From Balanoglossus misakiensis (taxonomy: Eukaryota > Hemichordata), in the NCBI GenBank assembly GCA_040954595.2, contig CM082589.2, forward strand, positions 7,812,001 to 7,876,000: a stretch of 64,000 nucleotides of DNA. The letters are read 5' to 3'. The notes beneath the pieces are model-generated. The model saw only the letters and a program-made list of their open reading frames with translations, was not told the origin of the DNA and ran no database searches. The position numbers and the translations under genes are program-made. This document shows, in pieces, positions 25,501 through 34,500 of this stretch. Within the stretch, counting starts at the first letter, position 1. The number at the start of each line of letters is the position of its first letter.

Positions 25501-28500
25501 CCAGTATTTTTGTTTTGTTTATCAAATGCTATGTTTTGCAAACTCCAAACCCCGGAAGTAAAAACCGAACACTTCTTATAATGCAAGAAATGCATCAAGC
25601 ATTAGGAAGGTTTGAAGGCGTACTTCTCCTAAAGAGTCATATTTTCCTTTAATTTTTCCTTCATTTTAACATCTAGAAATATCATAAAAAGTCAAAAAAG
25701 TGCACATATTATTTGTTCTTTACTTACTCAGGTTGTCGAGAATGAAACAGGATCATCTGTTATAGCTCAAGTCAGCGCTACAGTTGATGCGGATGAGAAC
25801 AGATCACTTGCTGATGATGAACTTGTTGTTGGGGAGAATTTCTTGAAGAAAGTGGAAGATCTTAGTAATATCAAGGGAAGCAGAGATGGTGATCTGGACA
25901 TTAATCTCAAGGTATGATCTAGGTTTAAAGCCTCTAGAGCTGTCATTTTGTGCATTACTTTCATGATTTTATTTTCCAACTTAAATTGGTCCATCTATAT
26001 AAAGCTTATTGATACATGAACATCTCATTGACGCTCAATCGTGGCTGTATGTAGCGATTTGATCACGCTATATATTAAACAGGTGCTGCACCCTTTTAAT
26101 CAGCCTCAATACAAACAGTAGGCTATCGTTGTATGCGTCTCATACAGACTATCACCTTCACTTTAATTTTTTAATGCTCTCCTTGCAGAATGTTCATAAC
26201 ATTGCATTATTTTCACGATTTTATTTTCCAACTTAGATTGGTACATCGAAATAAGCATACTGATAGGTATACATGAACATCTCATCGACGCCTGATTGTG
26301 GCTGTATATGTAACACTTAGTTTAATGCTTTCCTTGCAGAATGTTCTGAACATAGCAAGAGGATTGGTAGCTAGTCACCAAGACCATCAGGTTGGTGAAA
26401 AAATTTGGTGGTAAAGTTGACTACTTTTCACCAAACGCTAATAGGTATTTGGTACGGATATAAGACCTCTCAGGTGAAAATAAGCATATTTGGGTGAAAT
26501 AATTAATTACCTCGCGATTATTTCCTGCCAATTATGCTAATTTTCACCTGAGAGGTCTTAAATCCTCAACCAAATACCCTCGCTACCCATTTATAACCTC
26601 TAATCATTCAATAGCCATTCAATTTTTATTAGTCTTTTGGATTTTATTTTTCACTGTCACCATGGTAACATGGTAGTTAGGTAAAATAATGCAGATCATG
26701 CATTTTCACTTAAAATTTGTTGTATGACAGGCAGTTGATTTCAAATTTTTCAGATTGCTTTCCATAAACGGTCTCTCACAGAACTGCATCACTGTTATTT
26801 TGAACCTCATTTATTATAAAAAAGTTATAAAAATCTAAATGCACAAAACAGGCACAAGATGCAGCAGCATATGTGTGAATAACTAAGAGAAAAATACAAC
26901 TGTTGATTTAATAGTTGTGTACATGTAGATAACATTTAAATTGATGGATTTTGTTTGTTCAAAAACTAGTAGAGAAATGCTGAAAGCAGCCAGAAAATAA
27001 GGGGGGGGGGTATGGTTTGATCCACTTCTCATATGCATTTCTGTTCTCTTCTGTGCCCAGAAAAGTAAGATAGCAAAGATATTCTCTGTTTTTGTAAGAA
27101 AAATTAAATTAGGCATTTTAAAGGTGTACAGTCACCTCCAATTTACATTTTTTTTACATACGCCCATATATGGCTAAAATGGCGTATTTGAGCGTTCTAA
27201 AGAACATATGGTGGCGCTCTTTTTTCACGTGTGCCACCCACTGAAAATCTGTGATTGGCTAGATCTCAATTTACCATGGTAACTATAGCTCATTTTCCAT
27301 AGGTGACCGTATACCTTTTAATGGAAAGTCTCAGAACATATTTAGTAGAGTGTGTATATCATTTATATGTGTTGCATGTTTGATGTTTTCAGACGCAGTC
27401 CAGAAGTCTTGATGTCATCCTCAGTGCTGAGATCATCTACACACAGACAGCAGTTACACTGCAGAATGGAACAGATATTTATATTGCTTTGCAAGGAGCA
27501 AGTAAGTCATCTTTGGTCAAATGGGACCACAGTGTCCTTGACGCTATGTTTGTATACCTCAGTCTGTAGTCAAAGTTCATATTATAATTTACTGTAAAAC
27601 CTGTCTAACTCGAACCCTGGCCAATGTAGAAACCTATAGTATACCGAATATCTTTTATGGTCCCTGTTATATAGACCTACAATATGTTAAAAGAACCAGA
27701 CACCTCTGCAAACCGAAAAATTTCTTTGATACCTTTGGTGTCCTGCTTTAACAAGTTTTACTGTATACATGTATGTATAAAAGATTTTTATGACAAGTAA
27801 AATTGAAGTATACAACACAGCTTTTTCTTATGGTTTCAAAAACAATGAATAGAATAAAGTACAGTGCAACCTGTCATTACAGACACCTCTCTATTAAGGA
27901 CAGATTTTCTGGTCCCAGAAATAGGCAGGTTTCACTGTAATCTTTTCATGTCTTCATAAATTTTGTGCAACCAGATTCCAGGGTGATTTCAACATACGTG
28001 ACAACAACAACCGAACTGTCGGCTACATTCGACAATGTACTTGGACCAGAGAGCACACAGAGCAGTGATGATGATGGCAACACTTCAAGTTACACTGACG
28101 GCCGACAAAATAGCATTGAACTTGACAGTTTGCGCCTTCAAAGTCGATATTTGGGTAAATACATGTACATCTTTTTGTCATGAAAGTAATATGACAGTTA
28201 AGCTGTAACTGTTGGTATTTATCATATTCTGTGTGTCAACATTTTAAAGGTGCAAAGTCGTCCTTTTCTGTTACAAAGTATCAGATGTCCAAATACCACT
28301 TTAACTTATGAACTCCCATTTCTTAAACATGGCAAAAATCGGCCATCTTGAAATTGTGTCGACCATGTGAGATTTTTATCACTCACCTAGGTAGCAAAAA
28401 CCTATTTAAGGTAGGGAGAATTCAGATCGCTAAATGTTTTAGAGAAAGTAAGCTTTCTGTTGTACAATGATAGAACTTAATTTGTGAAGCAGTCTAATCG

Positions 28501-31500
28501 GTGTCTGTTGCATTCTGTAGGTGCCAGTGTAACCTTTTCAACATTGTACTTCAATGATATCAAAACAGCCATTGTGAATGATAGAAAAAGGAGAAGGTAA
28601 GACCAGTTGTATTACATGTATGCTGGTTGTCTAACATACATGTATTAGAATTTATATGAAGATTGATGATGTATATCCCGATGAGTCCATAGACGAACAC
28701 TGCCTGTAATTTTAAACTCAGCCCAGTATTTTGTGGCAATATGGAAATACTCAGTATTCTGCTCATATGTCACTATGACAACTTTATGTGGATGAATAAA
28801 TTCATGTCTACACTCAATGAAATCTTGAACCTAAACAATTTTGATATACAGACTCAATACTGTCTTTTATACATCGACTCTACTGCTGTAACCTGAATCG
28901 TACAATAACATTCCGTGTTTGTACTCTATTCAAGTTGGTGTGGGATTAGGGTTTGAACCCAGTAAATGAGGTCTATATTTTCCAGTCTTTGTTTTTCTTC
29001 TTCTAATCCATATGAGCAGCATTACTGTACTGGAACCCCGTGTAAGCACACAAGTGAATTCTGGCGTGATGTCATGTCGTGTTACGGCAGACTCTGACTT
29101 GGTAACAGACATACCGATAGAATACAAATTGGCCAATAAACAGGTGAGCATTATCTTAACATTATGGGGACAAACTTACTGGTCAATTCACTGTCCCATT
29201 TTAATGGGACAATTAGTCTCTCTCTTGCTGCCCTTTTTCAGTGAATCAACGTGTAACCGCACCACCTTCCATCCCGCTTGTAAACACGGGAGTGAAAAAA
29301 AGTCCAGCCAAAATGAATAAATGGTCTCTACCATGTATTCATTTTGGGCGAAATTTTACTCTCATATCATTCAAGCCAGATGGAAGGTGTGTGTGGTAGA
29401 ACGTTCACCCACTATATATCAACATTTAGAATAACATAAACGGTGTCTTGTATCGAACATAGTTTAATACCGGGAAAAGGGCAGCAAGAGAGAGGCTTTG
29501 TCCCTTTAAAGGGAAGGGGTCGTCGCGCCGCGTGGGTGTCCCCCTTGATGAGAATACGTCCTACCAAACCAGCACAAACCCCACTGCAGTCGCCACGACC
29601 TACTAGGATCTTCAGTTGCTGTCATGCCATGCAGTCTACACTACGGTTGGCTGCTTCATTCATTTAAAGAAAGATTTTATTTCAGGGATTTGTGGGTGAA
29701 CTGTAATGTTTATAAACAAACAAACGCGGCGCGACGACCCCTTCACTTTAAAGCACAAACATGTTCATGAGGTACAATGCGTTAAAAGTGACCATGAAAA
29801 AGTTTGAATGAGAACGAAATTGTCTCAAATTTGAAATTCAAAATGGCCGCTGGCATCTCTGTATAACTCTGTGGAGAAACTGTTAAATAAATGTATTGTG
29901 ATTTAAGAAAACCAGACAGTGAACTCTCTCTTTTTGTCTTTATTTATGTGGCTATTTTAGTATTAGAAACCAATACACCACCGCAGGTTTATCCAATAGT
30001 TATCTGACGTTTCGTGTATTGTATCCATATTTTGCAGGAATTTATTTTTTTTGCTAAGCGGAATGCTTGGTTGTTAAACATTGAACAATTTCTGATATCT
30101 GTGTTGAATTGACAGGATGTTATTGCTGAGAATATTGATACGACAAAAGAAGTTGGGAAGAGATTGATCTATTCGCGGGAACTGACCACTCAAATGGAGG
30201 CTATGTGTAGATTCTGGAATTATGCAAATGAGTAAGTATGCTGAAGAGCAGATTTATGGCCCATGAGCTGCAACTGGATAAAAAAAATTAAGCTTTTAAT
30301 AATTTTGGATATGCTTTTTATTCTATCTATGAAATTGTACTGCCTGATAGTATATCACAATAACACTTATTTATGACATAAAGGCTCAAAAATCAAGGAT
30401 CAAGGAAATATCAGTACAGCCCTTTAGACTAGGATTGAAATAACGTCTGCTACTGGTGTGATTTGAACCAGCCGCCATTTTGAACTTGGCTTAGTGGCCA
30501 AGCAATGTAAAATCACCGAGTGAAGTCACCCTTGAAACAATTAGTTTGAGTCAATTATTTCAGAATTCCATGGAGATGAAGTTTTCAAAGATAGGCAAGG
30601 TTTCATATACGAGTTGAGTTATATGAATGCACACAGAGAATGAGAACAATGACCACTGTACTGTATTTATAGTCCATCAAAACCTTGAACTCTGATAAAA
30701 GAAATTATTGACGATGATGGCGTGTGTATTGTCTGTTTCCTTTTAACCCTTGGTGATGAAATTGTTATATTGTTTTGTTGCCATAGTGACTGGGATGATG
30801 ATGGTCTTCATCTGACAGAGACTGAAACGGATGAAGGAGAAACCGCTTGTTATTCAACTCACACAACCAATTTTGCTGTACTCATGCAAGTTACAGAAAT
30901 TGAGGTAAATCTAAGTCAAAAGTTGCCAAAAGAGGGGGACTCAAATTATTTTGTGTAATTCTTCAATATCCAATGACGTCAGACGGGCTCAGGCGGCAGT
31001 TACGTCGGCATTCAAATTTCCAGATGACGGGCAACTTCAGCAACATGGCGCAGACTGTGCAGACGAAATGCAATGAGGCTGATGAGGCACCATACCCGAT
31101 ACATGTTACATGTCTGGCGGTTTTAAAGTAAAAACATACTCGGAATTTTTTTTACTGGATGCCGAAATATTGCTTGCCCGTCACCTGGAAATGACAACGC
31201 CGTGGGTCACATGGCCAGATCACGTGATTGATAGTAAAGAAGTGGAGGACACTGAAATTGCACCTGTTTGATTATTTCCATGGTTTCCAAGGTGATGCAG
31301 ACACTGTTTCACTTTGAGAGAGGCATAGACTGGCAATAATTCATCAGCATTCAGGCTTGAACAAACTAAAGTGTAATTGTCAATTTTGACATTTTTATTT
31401 TTTATCAATGGATTTAGATTTCATCTACAAATGCCAAAGCACTGGAAATTATCACGTATATTGGATGTGGTATCTCCATAGCAACACTTCTATTCACAAT

Positions 31501-34500
31501 CATCTTATTCCAGTGGTTAGAGTAAGTTACTTATTTCTAGTTGATGTTGTATTACATGTATATGTACCAGGTATATTAAAGAGAGTCAGTCAGTCAGTCA
31601 GAGATACTGATAGAAAGGCTGGCTGACAAACAGACAGACAAAGTAATTCAGACAACCAAACAGACAAACGGACAGAGACAGACAGACAGACAGATAGTCA
31701 GTCAGTCAGTCAGTCTAACAGACAATTCAAAATGTCAACAACAAAAATGGTCATAGATGTGCCATGCTTGGGTTTTGTAGAAATAATGACATCAAAATGG
31801 ACAGGAGTATGAATGAGGGAGAGGTTCTTCTTATGCAGAAGAAAACAGCTGAATCTGGTGCAGATGGGTGGGGGAGGGGAATGAATTGTATCGGTTGATG
31901 GAGACTGTGAGCTGAAAATTTCAGGTTGATTAAATACAGCGGCATTCTAAGAGATTTATAAGAATCAAATTCTTAGGGGATAATGAGTAGACTAATATTG
32001 ATACAATGTATGTCCCTAACCCTAAAATGCAATAACCACACATACAATGAAGTTGTGCATTGCATCTGTTTCAGTACCTTGAGATCGGAACGTACCACCA
32101 TTCACAAGAATCTGATCATTGCTATCATATTGGCACAAGTTGTATTCCTAGCTGGCATCAATGCTACACACAACTGGGTAAGTTCATGTCATAGATTCTT
32201 AATCTTTCTAAAAACGTATGTAGAATTTGATAGTTGATGGAAAGTTTTGGTTGAAAAGCATATTGACCAATTCGTGAAGGAGGAAATACTGTAGAATGGG
32301 AAATTTTCGCGAACGATAAATTTTCGTGAACGTCGCGAGAGCCAAGAAAATGTTAAAATAAAAAGTCGCGTAAAATGATCTGCAAAGGTGACGATGAAGT
32401 TAGTGCAAAACGAAAAAGGGCAAACTAGTCGCGTAACGGTTGCCTCTTTTGATATCGCGAAAATTTCCTGTCATGACAATTTCCCGTTTTACAGTATGCT
32501 GCAAAGTGTTTATCAAATTCTTGTGTCGTTCATCACACTCATGCACAGTTTCCATTTTTGTGCTGATTCAAACAAAATACATTTATTCGTTTAAAGCCTG
32601 TGAATTGTTACCTGAGCAGATGGTGTAAAATATTTTCAATTGTACTTTATTCAACCCTTATTCCACACCAGGTGGCTTGTATGTGTGTGGCTATCATTCT
32701 TCACTTCTGTTACCTGGCTGTGTTCACCTGGATGTTAGTGGAAGGTATACACCTGTACAGTAAAGTTGTACAGGTGTTCGGAAGTGAAACAAGCAAATTA
32801 AAGTACTATGTGCTGATTGGCTGGGGAGTACCGCTTGTGATTGTAGCAATATCTGCAGCAGCCAATTACAAGGGTTATGGAACCGAGAAACAGTGAGTAA
32901 AACAATACCTCATTCTTGCTGCCCTTTTTCCATTAATTATGTTCGATACAAGACACCATTTATGTACATGTGTACATGTAGTGAATCAAGTACGTTCAAC
33001 CATACACAACTTCCATCCCGCTTGTAGATACGAGAGTGAAAAAAAACTTGTTAAAATGAATAACCAGTCTTTACCATTTATTCATTTTGGGCGAATTTTT
33101 ACTCTCATATCCTACAAACGGGATGGAAGTTGTATGTGTTTGAATGTTGATTCACTATATATAAACAGTGTCTTGTATAGTCTTGTATCAAATATTATTG
33201 ATGGAAAAAGGACAGCGAGGGAGAGATTTCGTCCCTTTAACTAATAAACAGTAAAATGTGTATATTGTCCTAACATGCATGGATGAAATAAGACTTTTAA
33301 CCGAAAAGATTTTGTTTTTTTCCCTGAAGTTGTTGGCTGGACATTGCTAGTGGCCAGATTTGGTCATTTGTAGCACCTGCTTTGCTGATCATAGTGGTCA
33401 ACTTGGTGGTACTGGGTATGGTTGTAAGAATTGTTATCAATTCTGCCAAGATGCAGAAAGAGAAAGAATATGATCACATCAAGTAAGTCACTTTTGGTCA
33501 TGAAATTTGGGGCAATGTTTAAATTTTGAAATTAATCCAATATACTGTTTCAATTCAAATGAACTTGCGACCTAATGGAGCGTTTGATTGCATTCGAATG
33601 TGAATTTTTCAGAGAAAATGTTTTATCTGACCTGTAGTTTTCTGGACTTACATTTTGTGCTGATGCAGTGAATTGCAGGCAACTATGTTTACGTTTTAAT
33701 ATCCGATGAGAGGTCACACTAGACTAATAAACAGTACAGACATTTTAGTCATTTTGGCAAGGTTTTTACTCTCGTATCTACAAGCGGGATGGAAGTTGCA
33801 TGTGGTCGAACGTTGATTCACTATATATCCACTTGTAAAATAACATAAACCGAGTCTTGTATCAAACATAATTGATGGAAAACGGGCAGCGAGAGAGAGA
33901 CTTTGTCCTTTTTAATAAGTAAATCTGCAGATAATGAAGCATATTATTATTTCAAAAGACGTATTTCACATCAGTGTCACACAGTGTCAAAATTACAAAT
34001 GAAACGTTTTGAACTAAAAAGCCAAGTTGCATCACATAGTTGTGAAGATTACACCAAAGTTCTGGTAGACACTGCAGTCGGATCTAAAGATTTCCTTGGG
34101 TCAAACGTTGTTTCCCTTTTGTATTCCCACAGAGCTGGCGTCAAAGGGGCCCTGGTACTGTTACCTATTCTTGGGCTGACCTGGGTCTTTGGTTTGTTTG
34201 CTGTTGATGAAGGCTCATTGGTTTTCCAGTACCTCTTTGCAATCTTCAACTCTTTGCAAGGATTCTTCATATTCTTATTCCAGTGTGCATTCAACTCAGA
34301 GGTAGGTCATTTCAAATTGGAGAGAGCTCAAGTAGCGCTGTCTGCTTATTAGGACACCATTGGGACCAGAAAGTCTGTCCTTAATAGAAAGGTGTCCTTA
34401 AACCATGTGACTTGCTTTTGTCTTGAAAATCTGTCTTCAATATAGAGGTGTCCTGGTTAGATGATTAGCATGTGTTCATAATGACAGGTTTCACTGTAGA

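Noticed and set aside
25732-29143. SEA domain instead of GAIN
   Set aside because: The strand motifs lead directly into a GPS with the tethered agonist, and helical GAIN-A segments precede them, so GAIN is the better reading.
33903-34132. Open frame preceding exon 24 (could extend the exon upstream)
   Set aside because: It starts in the tail of a MITE; the CCCACAG acceptor at 34132 gives the normal TM6 start and correct phase with exon 23.
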